Source of the DNA: Dehalococcoidia bacterium
GTDB taxonomy: Bacteria > Chloroflexota > Dehalococcoidia > JACPQF01
Direction: 5' to 3'
Length of the DNA: 10,505 bases
Assembly: GCA_030650265.1 (NCBI GenBank)
Contig: JAUSEJ010000284.1
Location: forward strand, 1 to 10,505
A program made the position numbers and the translations under genes. Below are positions 1-7,692 of the stretch, piece by piece (the stretch's first letter is position 1; every line of letters begins with the position of its first letter). Below the pieces are notes generated by a model. It was not told the origin of the DNA. It searched no databases and was given only the letters and a program-made list of their open reading frames with translations.

Positions 1-46
1 GAAGGGCTACGCGCTGGTCACTCTCTCATGGCTGATGGCGGAGTGA
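1..46 (+). CDS. 3' end of a convergent gene, possibly polysaccharide deacetylase (partial)
   Basis: An open frame enters from the left edge in the frame starting at base 2 and ends at a TGA at 44-46. Only 14 residues are visible (KGYALVTLSWLMAE). The pattern Gly-Tyr-x-Leu-Val-Thr-Leu-Ser-x-Leu is the usual C-terminal end of family 4 carbohydrate esterases (polysaccharide or peptidoglycan deacetylases), in which the last helix follows a GY-x-hydrophobic-VT-hydrophobic-S-x-L strand. The stop lies just before a hairpin shared with the convergent GT2 gene, which fits a real gene end. With so little sequence the family is a guess, and chance open frame is possible. Confidence 0.4.
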   Translation, partial: KGYALVTLSWLMAE

Positions 47-50
47 GGTA

Positions 51-74
51 CTGCCGGCATGACAGTGCCGGCGG
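51..74. terminator. Hairpin between convergent genes, possible bidirectional terminator
   Basis: GCCGGCA at 53-59 pairs perfectly with TGCCGGC at 66-72 around a six-base loop, and the stem extends by a T-G wobble and a C-G pair to 51-74. It lies between the plus-strand stop at 46 and the minus-strand GT2 stop at 77. The position and strong G+C stem suggest transcription termination from both sides. Neither side has a clear T tract, so it may be a Rho-assisted or RNA-stabilising hairpin instead. Confidence 0.45.
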
Positions 75-76
75 GA

Positions 77-781
77 TTAGGGCGTAGGACCGAATCGCAT
101 TCGCAGTAGTCCCTTGATGTCCTCCATCGCCGTATTGAAGATCTTCACCCGCGTGTCCGTATCCTCCACCCACAGCACCGGAATGACTTTGATGCGATAG
201 CCTTTCCTGACGGCGAGAAGAAGCAGTTCGCTGTCGAAGAACCAGGCCTGATCTTTGATCAGGGGGACAAGCTGGTCCGCTGCTCGCCGGGTTACTCCCT
301 TGAAGCCGCACTGCGCATCGACAAAATTGGTGAAGAACATGGCCTGAATAAGCAGATTATAGCAACGGGATATAAACTCCCGCTTCAGAGAGCGAGTGGT
401 TCGTGACTTGGCGGAGAGGCGGGACCCGATGGCTACGTCGTAGCCATTCAACAACGAGTCAACCAGTGGCGGGAAAGCCGCGAGTTCGGTCGAGAGGTCC
501 ACGTCCATATAACTGACCACGTCTGCCTTGCTTTCAAGCCAGGCTTTCCGCAAGGCTCGCCCCCGTCCTTTTTGGTCGAGATGGACGTAGCCAACGTCCG
601 GATACTTGTTGGCGAGTTTCTGCGCCAGCGCCAGGGTGCCATCAGTCGAAGCGTTATTGGCCACGACGATCTTCCACTCGTGCTTAAACCCTGCCTGAAG
701 GAATTCCCGCAGGGTGTTGATGCTTTCTTCGAGGACGTGCTCCTCATTGTATACAGGAATCACTATGTCAACGATAGCCAT
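77..781 (-). CDS. Family 2 glycosyltransferase, dolichyl/polyprenyl-phosphate sugar synthase type
   Basis: This 234-residue protein is a GT-A fold inverting glycosyltransferase that probably moves a sugar from a nucleotide-sugar to a polyprenyl phosphate at the inner face of the membrane. Visible motifs are the N-terminal strand VDIVIPVYNEE (4-14), NNASTDGT (42-49) for the nucleotide, the metal-binding D93-V-D95, QCGFKG (157-162), and the acidic FFDSELL (181-187). QCGFKG with the DSEL segment is typical of the ALG5/DPM1-like branch. No C-terminal membrane segment is present, so it is probably peripheral. The ATG at 781 is preceded by GAGGAGT (787-793), which overlaps the stop of the upstream DUF3566-like gene, suggesting coupled translation. 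The sugar (glucose, mannose or other) cannot be told from the sequence. A nearby GT-C enzyme could use its product, which is inference. Confidence 0.87.
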   Translation of the reverse strand: MAIVDIVIPVYNEEHVLEESINTLREFLQAGFKHEWKIVVANNASTDGTLALAQKLANKYPDVGYVHLDQKGRGRALRKAWLESKADVVSYMDVDLSTELAAFPPLVDSLLNGYDVAIGSRLSAKSRTTRSLKREFISRCYNLLIQAMFFTNFVDAQCGFKGVTRRAADQLVPLIKDQAWFFDSELLLLAVRKGYRIKVIPVLWVEDTDTRVKIFNTAMEDIKGLLRMRFGPTP

Positions 782-791
782 AACCGACTCC

Positions 792-1229
792 TCAATGGCG
801 ATTTGGCAGGGTATCCTCTAACTCTACCCGTAAACCACCTATGCTCCGGTTCAGCCCATTATACACGATCGCCCCTATCATTGCCGCAAGAGAACAGGTC
901 ACAGAAGTGACTAGGATAAAGAAGACGAACAGCGCAGTCCCGAAAAGCCAGGCATGGTCGTCCAAGAACGCCAGGCTGTTAAGATTGCCGGTTAGGCCGA
1001 GAAGGTTAACGAAATCGAAGCTGATGGGTTTATTGATTACAGGGACCAACTCGCTTACGTGACTTGCACTCTCCATGAACCGCCGAAGAGTCGAGACAAC
1101 GCTAGTTATCGCCAGAGCGGCGATCAGACTGGGAAAAAGACCAACTGCGCCACCGATCACTAACCCAAATCGCAAGAAGGGCTTAAGTTCGAAACGTCTA
1201 ACGACATAAGTTGCTCGTCGGCTCTGCAA
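792..1229 (-). CDS. DUF3566-like small membrane protein
   Basis: This is a short membrane protein of about 145 residues. After a basic start region (VVRRFELKPF) there is a long hydrophobic segment (FGLVIGGAVGLFPSLIAAL), a polar region of about 60 residues, a second hydrophobic segment near the end, and a closing AMIGAIVYNGLNRSIGGLRVEL. The closing G-A-x-x-YN-x-x-x-x-x-x-GGL-x-V-x-L pattern and the two-helix layout are what I recall of the DUF3566 family, whose function is unknown. The start is uncertain. A TTG at 1229 begins 4 bases after the upstream TAG (1234-1236), with GAGG about 12 bases before it, and fits the family N-terminus. A GTG at 1289 would add 20 Arg/Ser-rich residues, overlap the upstream gene by 56 bases and has no evident ribosome site. 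The stop at 792 contributes to the GT2 ribosome site. Confidence 0.65.
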   Translation of the reverse strand: MQSRRATYVVRRFELKPFLRFGLVIGGAVGLFPSLIAALAITSVVSTLRRFMESASHVSELVPVINKPISFDFVNLLGLTGNLNSLAFLDDHAWLFGTALFVFFILVTSVTCSLAAMIGAIVYNGLNRSIGGLRVELEDTLPNRH

Positions 1230-1233
1230 AGCT

Positions 1234-2325
1234 CTACGAATCCTCGGCGAAGCGCTCCCGCATGACACGGGCGACCGCGAACGGGTCACTGGAGATCACG
1301 CTACAGGCGTAAAGCTCCATGGCCCCTATATCGTTGGTCCGATTCATCGGATCGCCCCGATCGACGATACGGACGATAGTCGGAAACCCGCGCCAATCCT
1401 CGCTGGCCGGCGCCATCGGCGGTAGGTAGATAGCCACGTTAAAGGTAGTCACTCCCAAACGCCGGTACAGGCAATCGAGAGCCGTGAAGATGGCCTCTTT
1501 AAGGTTGGCGTCCAGACCGGAAGAGATAAGCAGGGTTTCCTTCTCTTTGATGGGAGTCAGATAGGCCATAACCCGGACACCCTTGTGCTCAAAGCCCAGT
1601 CCGAGGTCGCGGTGGACCTGGTAGAGGTCGTCGAAGTAGTTCGCGCCAAACTGGTCCCCATAGCAGATCGCCCCGCGTCGCCATTGTTCAACCCGGGCAT
1701 AATGAAAATCCCGGCTCAAAGTCATCTGGGCGTGGCCGTGGAGAAGCGAGCCGCCGCTTTTCCACAAGCAGTTCCACATGAAAAAGTAGTATTTGGCGGC
1801 GGGATCGACGCGGTGAGCCTTCAGCGCCCACTGCCAGGCCGTGTCTAAGTAGTCGATCACCATTTCCTTCGTGAAATTCAAGGGATTGTGCTGGTTAAAG
1901 ACGACGAGACCGTGAAAACCGTCGTACTTGGCGATGTTGCTCGCCGTTACGGAAGCTTGCCCGGTTATTCTGCCTAAAACGTCCGCCGGCGTCCCTGTCA
2001 ACGGGTTGCAAAGGGGATCGCCGATGTTCTTCTCGATTTCGTCGAACAGGCTGGAGTTTATCTTCGTCTCAATCGGTCGCTTTGCCCTTAGCTCGTTAAA
2101 CAGCGCGCCATCGAAGGTGACGGTGTTCATCGTCTTGACCACCTTCTGCTCTTTGACAGCCTCGACCGACCCGAAGAACTTCTCGATCCACTGGTGCATC
2201 TGCTCCGGCGGATCGAGCCGGCCCGTCGTCGTACTCAATTGAAATATTTGATTGAATATCTTCTGACTATCACCGGGCAACGAGCATAGGAGACTCTCGA
2301 TTTCGGTGATGTTCTGATTGTCCAT
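1234..2325 (-). CDS. GalT/HIT-superfamily nucleotidyltransferase-like protein
   Basis: This 363-residue protein looks like a member of the galactose-1-phosphate uridylyltransferase branch of the HIT superfamily. The key signature is H196-G-H198-A-Q200, matching the GalT His-x-His-x-Gln site in which the second His is the covalent nucleophile. Upstream, FHGLVVFNQHNPL (137-149) matches the usual strand with a His before the active site, so H138 may be equivalent to the GalT zinc His. The paired N-terminal Cys-x-x-Cys zinc site is not seen; C106 stands alone in DPLCNP. The gene starts 31 bases after the glgA stop, which suggests a role in nucleotide-sugar or glucan metabolism, for example on glucose-1-phosphate, ADP-glucose or galactose-1-phosphate. 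The substrate is not evident, and an ADP-sugar phosphorylase or a hydrolase is equally possible. The ribosome site (GTGAG) is weak. Confidence 0.7.
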   Translation of the reverse strand: MDNQNITEIESLLCSLPGDSQKIFNQIFQLSTTTGRLDPPEQMHQWIEKFFGSVEAVKEQKVVKTMNTVTFDGALFNELRAKRPIETKINSSLFDEIEKNIGDPLCNPLTGTPADVLGRITGQASVTASNIAKYDGFHGLVVFNQHNPLNFTKEMVIDYLDTAWQWALKAHRVDPAAKYYFFMWNCLWKSGGSLLHGHAQMTLSRDFHYARVEQWRRGAICYGDQFGANYFDDLYQVHRDLGLGFEHKGVRVMAYLTPIKEKETLLISSGLDANLKEAIFTALDCLYRRLGVTTFNVAIYLPPMAPASEDWRGFPTIVRIVDRGDPMNRTNDIGAMELYACSVISSDPFAVARVMRERFAEDS

Positions 2326-2356
2326 ACCAGACTCACTTTCAGGCGGGTGTAATTGC

Positions 2357-3826
2357 CTACCCTACCCTGCCTATCTTTGTCACCAAAGCCTTCTCGTAGA
2401 GGCTAATATACTTTTTGGCGGACCTTTCCCAGCCAAAATCGGCCTTCATGCCTCGTTCTTGAATCTGGCGCCAGACCGTCTTGTATCTGTAGGTTTCCAG
2501 TGCCCTTATGATGGCGCCGTAGAGAGCCCAACGATCATAGGGCTTGAATACGAATCCCGTTCCACAGCCGAGAGCGGGGTTCAGGTCCTCAACCGTATCT
2601 GCCAGGCCTCCTGTCGCGCGCACGATGGGAACGCTGCCATAGTGCATGGCGATGAGTTGGCCGAGGCCACAAGGTTCGAACTTAGACGGCATCAGGAACA
2701 TGTCGCTGCCGGCGTAGATCTTCTGCGCCAGCGCGGCGTTGAAGGTAAGAAAAACCGCTGCCTGATGGGGAAATTGACGCACCAGATCGCTAAACATCTC
2801 GTGGTAATGCTGGTCGCCGGTGCCGAGGAGAACAAGCTGCACGTTATTGAGATTGAACAAATGGTCGATGCAACTGCCGAGGATATCGAACCCCTTCTGG
2901 TTGGTGAGGCGTGAGATCATGCCAATGAGGGGGACATCCGGATCCTGGGGCAGGTTGGCCTCTTTTTGAAGAGCAACCTTGTTCTCTATCTTAGCATCGA
3001 TACTGTTTACATCGTAGTTCTTAACCAGAAAAGAATCAGTTAGGGGATTCTGCTCCTCGTAGTCCACCCCATTGACGATGCCGACCAGGCAGTCAGCCCG
3101 ATCGCGAAGCACCGGGTCGAGCTTCTCACCGTACTCCGGCGTCCTGATCTCTTCGGCGTACGTTTCGCTGACCGTATTGACCACGTCGGCAAACAGTATT
3201 CCCCTGCCCATGAGGTCCACCACGTTGGACAGTTCCGAAATCTGGGGGTAGACAAACCCTTGCTCGTCGATACCGGCGATCTCGAGAATCCGGTAGCCAA
3301 ACACTCCCTGGTAAGCCAGATTGTGGATCGTATAAACGGTTGCCGTTTTGGCAAAGAACGGGTCGTCCTTGTATATCGTAGCCATCCAGTTGGGAATGAT
3401 GGCGGTGTGCCAGTCGTTGCAGTGGATGATATCTGGCTGCCAATCAAGCGCCTTAACCATTTCTAGCGCCGCCCGACAGAAGAGGATGAACCTCTCGCCA
3501 TCGTCCTGATAGCCGTAAATGCCCTCTCTGTTGAAATAGGTGGGGGAATCGATAGTATACACCGGCACATTTTTGCCGATGTTGCCCTTGTAAACAGAGA
3601 CCGTCTCGGTGGAATGATTCATCGGCACGTCGAGGTGCTCGACAACCTTCTGGAGATGGAACTTCTCGATGTCGATCCGGCCGTAGCGAGGCATTACCAC
3701 TCTAATATCATGGCCGAGTTCCTCCAAAGCCTTGGGGAGGGCGCCGGCGACATCGGCGAGTCCCCCGGTCTTGGCAAAAGGTACAACCTCAGCCGAGGCA
3801 AACAGAATCTTGAGGGGTCTCGACAT
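2357..3826 (-). CDS. glgA: Glycogen synthase (ADP-glucose type, GT5)
   Basis: This 489-residue enzyme transfers glucose from ADP-glucose to the non-reducing end of an alpha-1,4-glucan in the cytoplasm. The N-terminal Rossmann domain begins KILFASAEV, with the ADP-glucose binding K19-T-G-G-L. HCNDWHTA (135-142) carries the conserved active-site His. The C-terminal domain has SRLTNQKGFD (305-314), with the phosphate-binding Arg and Lys, and SKFEPCGLGQL (381-391), with the conserved Glu, followed by ATGGLADTV. Length is normal for bacterial GlgA (about 480). ATG at 3826 lies 42 bases after the purH stop, with AAAGGAG rather far (about 12 bases) upstream. No glgC, glgB or glgP is in the window, so the pathway partners must lie elsewhere. 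Its place after purine genes is unusual; the GalT-like gene follows closely. Confidence 0.95.
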   Translation of the reverse strand: MSRPLKILFASAEVVPFAKTGGLADVAGALPKALEELGHDIRVVMPRYGRIDIEKFHLQKVVEHLDVPMNHSTETVSVYKGNIGKNVPVYTIDSPTYFNREGIYGYQDDGERFILFCRAALEMVKALDWQPDIIHCNDWHTAIIPNWMATIYKDDPFFAKTATVYTIHNLAYQGVFGYRILEIAGIDEQGFVYPQISELSNVVDLMGRGILFADVVNTVSETYAEEIRTPEYGEKLDPVLRDRADCLVGIVNGVDYEEQNPLTDSFLVKNYDVNSIDAKIENKVALQKEANLPQDPDVPLIGMISRLTNQKGFDILGSCIDHLFNLNNVQLVLLGTGDQHYHEMFSDLVRQFPHQAAVFLTFNAALAQKIYAGSDMFLMPSKFEPCGLGQLIAMHYGSVPIVRATGGLADTVEDLNPALGCGTGFVFKPYDRWALYGAIIRALETYRYKTVWRQIQERGMKADFGWERSAKKYISLYEKALVTKIGRVG

Positions 3827-3868
3827 AATTTCTCTAAGCTCCTTTCTGGTGTTTCCTGCCCAGGCGAA

Positions 3869-5401
3869 TCAATGCTTGAAGTGACGCTGTCCGGTGAAGA
3901 CCATGGCAACGCCATACTTATTGGCCATCTCGATGGTCTCCTGATCTCGCAGCGAACCACCTGGTTGAATAATTGCTCTCACTCCCCCCTTAGCGGCGAG
4001 CTCGACGCCGTCAGAGAAAGGAAAGAACGCATCCGAGGCCAGCACACTTCCCTGAGCGGCCGCCCCAGCTCTTTCTAAAGCGATCTTTACGCTCGTTACC
4101 CGATTCGGCTGCCCGGCGCCCATACCCAGCAGAGAATGACCCCCAATAATAACAATGGCATTGGACTTAACGTGTTTCACGATCCGCCAGCCAAAGAGCA
4201 ACTCCCGAATCTCCGCCGCCGTTGGCTCCCGCTCGGTTACCGTTTTCAAGGTGACCTGTCCTTCGGTCAGCGCATCCCTGGTCTGAAACAGGAAGCCGCC
4301 GTTGACTCTCTTGATGTCCATGTCGAGAGCCAGAGGATTGTAGCCACCGGAAGACATGTCAACCTCGAGGATACGAAGGCCCCGTTTTCCCTTGAGAATG
4401 GTCATGGCCGCCGGCGAATAACCGGGTGCGACAATGCCATCGTAATGAGTAGGCTTGATCGCCTCGGCCGTGGCCAGATCCACAGGCCGATTGAGGCCGA
4501 CTATGCCGCCAAAAGCCGAGACCGGGTCGCCCTGGAGAGCCTTCTGATAGGCCTCGGGCAAATTGTCGCTAGAGCAGAGGCCACAGGGATTATTATGTTT
4601 GATGATCACCACCGTCGGAGAAGAGAAATCTTTGACGATGTTTAGAGCGGCGTCGAAATCAAGTATATTGTTGTAGGAGAGGTCACCGGCATGCCGGGTA
4701 GCAGAGGTGATGCCTCCATTGGCGCCAAAAGTCTCGCGGTAGAGGGCGGCCTTCTGATGGGGATTCTCACCGTAGCGCAAATCCATGGTCTTGGTCATCG
4801 CCACTGTGGCCTCCGCCGGGAATAGATCTGCGGGCTCGCGCAGGTAGGCGGCGATGGCCGTATCATAGCTTGCGGTATGCTGAAAAGCCTTCTGGGCGAG
4901 GCGCTTGCGCGTTTCGAGGCCGACTCCACCCCCACGAAGTTCTTCCAGAACGCCAGCATAATCGGCCGGGTCCACCACTATGGTAACGCCGGGAAAGTTC
5001 TTCGCCGAGGCACGAATCATGGTCGGGCCGCCGATGTCAATCTGCTCGAGGGCGTCCTGTAGCGAGACGCCGGTTTTCAAGATGGTCTGTACGAACGGAT
5101 AAAGATTCACGACTACAAGGTCAATCGGCTCAATGCCGTGCGTCGCAAGCTGGGCAACGTGGTCGGATAGATCCCGGCGGGCAAGGATACCGCCATGAAC
5201 GTTTGGATGAAGAGTCTTGACCCGACCGTCGAGGATTTCCGGGAATCCGGTGATATCGCTGATACTATGAACATCCACCCCGGCGTCAAGCAGCGCCTTC
5301 TTGGTTCCGCCAGTTGAGTAGAGGTCAATACCTAGCCCCCGCAGACCCTTGGCAAAGTCAACAAGGCCGGACTTGTCCGAAACACTGAGGATTGCTCGCA
5401 C
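3869..5401 (-). CDS. purH: Bifunctional AICAR transformylase / IMP cyclohydrolase
   Basis: PurH does the last two steps to IMP: formylation of AICAR with 10-formyl-tetrahydrofolate, then ring closure. The 510 residues are the normal full length. The N-terminal MGS-like cyclohydrolase domain shows ILSVSDKSGL (4-13), YSTGGT (28-33) and DGRVKTLHPNVHGG (58-71). The C-terminal transformylase domain shows MDLRYGENPHQ (206-216), the catalytic K268-H269 in KHNNPCG, SAFGGIV (295-301), VKSNAIV, SDAFFPFSDG and the closing GQRHFKH. All key residues are present. The start is GTG at 5401, overlapping the purN TAG by one base (TAGTG), with GAGGTG at 5406-5411 inside the end of purN. This implies translational coupling and matching amounts of PurN and PurH, both folate-dependent. 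Confidence 0.97.
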   Translation of the reverse strand: MRAILSVSDKSGLVDFAKGLRGLGIDLYSTGGTKKALLDAGVDVHSISDITGFPEILDGRVKTLHPNVHGGILARRDLSDHVAQLATHGIEPIDLVVVNLYPFVQTILKTGVSLQDALEQIDIGGPTMIRASAKNFPGVTIVVDPADYAGVLEELRGGGVGLETRKRLAQKAFQHTASYDTAIAAYLREPADLFPAEATVAMTKTMDLRYGENPHQKAALYRETFGANGGITSATRHAGDLSYNNILDFDAALNIVKDFSSPTVVIIKHNNPCGLCSSDNLPEAYQKALQGDPVSAFGGIVGLNRPVDLATAEAIKPTHYDGIVAPGYSPAAMTILKGKRGLRILEVDMSSGGYNPLALDMDIKRVNGGFLFQTRDALTEGQVTLKTVTEREPTAAEIRELLFGWRIVKHVKSNAIVIIGGHSLLGMGAGQPNRVTSVKIALERAGAAAQGSVLASDAFFPFSDGVELAAKGGVRAIIQPGGSLRDQETIEMANKYGVAMVFTGQRHFKH

Positions 5402-6030
5402 TATTCACCTCTCAATTGTTTTGTCAATACTACCCTTCTACCAGATACATTCAAACCTCCTTTGGCAATGAGGTCAATAGCCTGAGGCAGAAGCTTGTGC
5501 TCTTGCTGCAGAATGCGCAACGATAGGCTTTCGACCGTGTCATCATCCAGAACCGGGACCGCCGCCTGCAGTATTATCGGTCCAGCATCCACCTCTTCGG
5601 TGGTGAAATGAACAGTACACCCTGTTAGCTTGACCCCGTAACTCAAAGCCTCGGCTTGAGCGTGGAGGCCACCGGCAAAAGCTGGCAGAAGAGATGGGTG
5701 GATGTTGATCACCTTATACGGAAACTGCCGCACAAACTCCGGCAAGAGTATCCTGTCGAATCCTGCCAGGACCACAAGTCCGATCCCGTTCCGTTTGAGC
5801 AATTCTGCAATAGCGATCTGATGGTCCAGCCTGCTCGGGTAGTCCCGCTGCCGCACTACAGCGGCGGGAATATTATGGCACACTGCCCGTTGTAGGGCAA
5901 GAGCGCCGGGGCGATTGCTGATGATCAGAACGATTTCCGCCTCTACCTCGCCCCGTCCAATGGCATCAATAATTGCCTGAAGGTTCGTGCCCCTACCCGA
6001 GGCCAGGACGCCTACTCTAAGTTTCGCCAT
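5401..6030 (-). CDS. purN: Phosphoribosylglycinamide formyltransferase
   Basis: PurN transfers the formyl group of 10-formyl-tetrahydrofolate to glycinamide ribonucleotide, the third step of purine synthesis. The 209-residue protein has the phosphate loop VLASGRGTNLQAI (8-20), ISNRPGALAL (37-46), AGFDRILLPEFV (89-100), and the catalytic trio N109 and H111 in INIHPSLLPAF plus D148 in EEVDAGPII. In the common AGFMRILSPEFV motif, Met is Asp and Ser is Leu here, outside the catalytic residues. Length is standard. The ATG at 6030 has GGGAGGG about 8 bases upstream. It sits 165 bases after purF, separated by a hairpin segment, and overlaps purH by one base. Confidence 0.96.
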   Translation of the reverse strand: MAKLRVGVLASGRGTNLQAIIDAIGRGEVEAEIVLIISNRPGALALQRAVCHNIPAAVVRQRDYPSRLDHQIAIAELLKRNGIGLVVLAGFDRILLPEFVRQFPYKVINIHPSLLPAFAGGLHAQAEALSYGVKLTGCTVHFTTEEVDAGPIILQAAVPVLDDDTVESLSLRILQQEHKLLPQAIDLIAKGGLNVSGRRVVLTKQLRGE

Positions 6031-6061
6031 CTAGGCAGCCCTCCCGAAAAGTGTTTTCCCG

Positions 6062-6168
6062 GACTTGCGCTGGCGATACGCAACACAAGGGCGAAGCATC
6101 TGAGAGGTAGTCGAAGCAAGCCATAGCCGCCCCGACAGCCGCCACCATCAATCGCAAATGCTTCGCCC
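6062..6168 (-). repeat. Long hairpin element in the purF-purN gap
   Basis: GGGCGAAGCAT at 6089-6099 and ATGCTTCGCCC at 6158-6168 form a perfect 11-bp inverted repeat. In minus-strand RNA the stem gains one G-U and two more pairs, giving 14 pairs around a loop of about 52 bases. A smaller hairpin, TTGCG (6065-6069) with CGCAA (6079-6083), lies between it and the purN ribosome site. The GGGCGAAGCAT motif resembles a dispersed intergenic repeat I recall from several bacterial genomes, but I cannot confirm this here. No T tract follows, so an intrinsic terminator is unlikely; an RNA-processing or stabilising element, or a simple mobile repeat, fits better. Confidence 0.6.
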
Positions 6169-6195
6169 AAACATATACCAGGATTTCCAGACATA

Positions 6196-7608
6196 CTAGA
6201 CGCGGGTTCTTCGCGCCGTTTCCAATGCTAGTTTATCCATCTCTAATTGGACAGGTATAGGGTATTGGCCGGTAAAGCAACCAAGACAAAAAGAATTCTT
6301 GGCCAGTCCTACCGACCGTATGAGACCTTCGAGAGAGAGGTATCCAAGCGAAGTGGCATCGATGTACTTCTCGATCTCCGGCACCGTCATCCGCGCGGCG
6401 ATAAGCTCGGCCCTGGTGGCCATATCGACGCCAAAAAAGCAGGGGTAGCGAATGGGAGGGGCGCAAATGCGCATGTGAATCTCTTTGGCCCCCGCCTTCC
6501 TCAGCAAGCTCACTACCCTGGGTGTTGTCGTTCCTCGCACGATGCTATCGTCCAGAACGATCACCCTTTTCCCATTCAGAACTTCAGGCAGTGGGTTGAA
6601 CTTGAGCTTCACCCCTGCCTCCCTGATGCGCTGGTCGGGCTGGATGAAGGTCCTGCCGATGTAGCGATTCTTCAAGAGACCTTCACTGAAGGGAATACCC
6701 GATTCGCGAGCATAGCCGATTCCCGCCGGCGTAGCCGAGTCGGGGACTGCGATCACCAGATCGGCGTCGGTCGGATACTCCCTGGCGAGTTCGGCGCCCA
6801 TGGCCTGACGAGCGAGATAGATGAGCTTATGGTCTAGGACGCTATCGGGCCTGGCAAAGTAGATGAACTCGAAGATGCAGAGAGCGCGCTTGACACTGGC
6901 CCGCCCCACGTAGCTCTTTATGCCATCGTCGTCGATGACGACCAGTTCACCCGGCTCGATCTCTCGAATAAACTGAGCGCCAATATGATCGAGGGCACAA
7001 CTCTCTGAAGCAAGAACCCAGCCTCCCGCCAACGAGCCCAGGCACAACGGCCTCAGACCGAGCGGGTCACGCATACCCATCAGCGTATCTCTTGTCGCTA
7101 CAACAAGACAATACGCTCCGTTGAGACGTCGCATGGTTTCCTGTGCCCGCTCAACCAGGGTGTCCCCGGGAGAGGTGACTAGCAGATGAGCGATGACCTC
7201 GGAATCGGTGGTAGTGGAAAAATTAGTGCCCAGGTCGAGGAGTTCATCTCGCAGATCCTTGGCGTTAGTGATGTTGCCATTGTGGCCGAGGGCAATTTGG
7301 CCGCAGTAGCCCTCAACAACTATCGGCTGCGCGTTGATGGGCCGGCTGGAACCGGTGGTGGAATAACGGTTGTGGCCTATGGCGATGTGCCCTTCGAGAC
7401 CCTGGAGGTTGTTCTCGTCGAATACCTGGGAGACTAGACCCATGCCGGTATGGTTGCGTATCTGAAAACCATCGGCTGAAGCGATCCCGGCGCTCTCTTG
7501 ACCACGGTGTTGAAGAGCGAACAGCCCGAAAAACGTAACTCGTGCCACGTCCTCGCCGCGTGCGAACACCCCAAAGATGCCACACGCCTCGTGAGGGTTA
7601 TCGGTCAT
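6196..7608 (-). CDS. purF: Amidophosphoribosyltransferase, [4Fe-4S] type
   Basis: PurF makes 5-phosphoribosylamine from PRPP and glutamine, the committed step of purine synthesis. The start chosen is ATG at 7608, behind GAGGTGA, giving 470 residues. The Ntn-hydrolase glutaminase domain begins at Cys9 (HEACGIFGVF), so an eight-residue propeptide must be removed to free the nucleophile. LQHRGQES (32-39) and GHNRYSTTG (78-86) are glutaminase motifs. The C-terminal phosphoribosyltransferase domain carries the PRPP loop VIVLDDSIVRGTT (349-361). C244, C390, C441 and C444 (in CIFEF, PCFFG and CLGC) match the four iron-sulfur ligands of Bacillus subtilis PurF, so an oxygen-sensitive cluster is expected. 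The open frame extends upstream to 7719, but those 37 codons cover the promoter and are not family-like. Confidence 0.96.
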   Translation of the reverse strand: MTDNPHEACGIFGVFARGEDVARVTFFGLFALQHRGQESAGIASADGFQIRNHTGMGLVSQVFDENNLQGLEGHIAIGHNRYSTTGSSRPINAQPIVVEGYCGQIALGHNGNITNAKDLRDELLDLGTNFSTTTDSEVIAHLLVTSPGDTLVERAQETMRRLNGAYCLVVATRDTLMGMRDPLGLRPLCLGSLAGGWVLASESCALDHIGAQFIREIEPGELVVIDDDGIKSYVGRASVKRALCIFEFIYFARPDSVLDHKLIYLARQAMGAELAREYPTDADLVIAVPDSATPAGIGYARESGIPFSEGLLKNRYIGRTFIQPDQRIREAGVKLKFNPLPEVLNGKRVIVLDDSIVRGTTTPRVVSLLRKAGAKEIHMRICAPPIRYPCFFGVDMATRAELIAARMTVPEIEKYIDATSLGYLSLEGLIRSVGLAKNSFCLGCFTGQYPIPVQLEMDKLALETARRTRV

Positions 7609-7651
7609 GCTCACCTCATGCAAAAAGGCTGACTTTCCTTCTAGCCATGGC

Positions 7652-7692
7652 CAGAAGTGAAAGGTACGATTCCCAATCAGCTTTTCACTCTG
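7652..7692. promoter_or_regulatory. Inverted repeat at the purF promoter, candidate operator
   Basis: CAG-A-AGTGAAA at 7652-7662 is complementary to TTTCACT-CTG at 7683-7692, giving ten pairs with a one-base bulge and a 20-base spacer. The right arm touches the -10 box of the predicted purF promoter and would cover the start of transcription. This placement suits a repressor site, or a leader hairpin if transcription begins within the arm. It does not contain the CCGAAC core of the Bacillus PurBox, so any regulator is unknown. Confidence 0.4.

Noticed and set aside
1230..1289. GTG at 1289 as the start of the DUF3566-like gene
   Set aside because: No ribosome site, large overlap with the GalT-like gene, and an Arg/Ser-rich extension not expected in the family; TTG at 1229 is favoured but not proven.
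2318..2914. 198-codon open frame on the plus strand
   Set aside because: It lies opposite glgA, whose family and motifs are certain; no recognisable protein on this strand.
4136..4645. 169-codon open frame on the plus strand
   Set aside because: Antisense to purH catalytic regions; shadow frame.
6012..6194. 60-codon open frame on the minus strand starting just after the purF stop
   Set aside because: It is made mostly of the hairpin element, overlaps the purN start in another frame, and has no ribosome site or recognisable family.
6247..6837. 196-codon open frame on the plus strand
   Set aside because: Antisense to purF, composition follows purF codons, no domain recognised.
7622..7644. 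AAGG...CCTT followed by a T run on the minus strand, as an intrinsic terminator before purF
   Set aside because: The stem is only about four pairs and it lies just before the purF ribosome site; probably chance.
7609..7692. Purine riboswitch in the purF leader
   Set aside because: The leader of about 80 bases shows no purine-aptamer three-way junction or conserved loop sequence, and no antiterminator/terminator pair.
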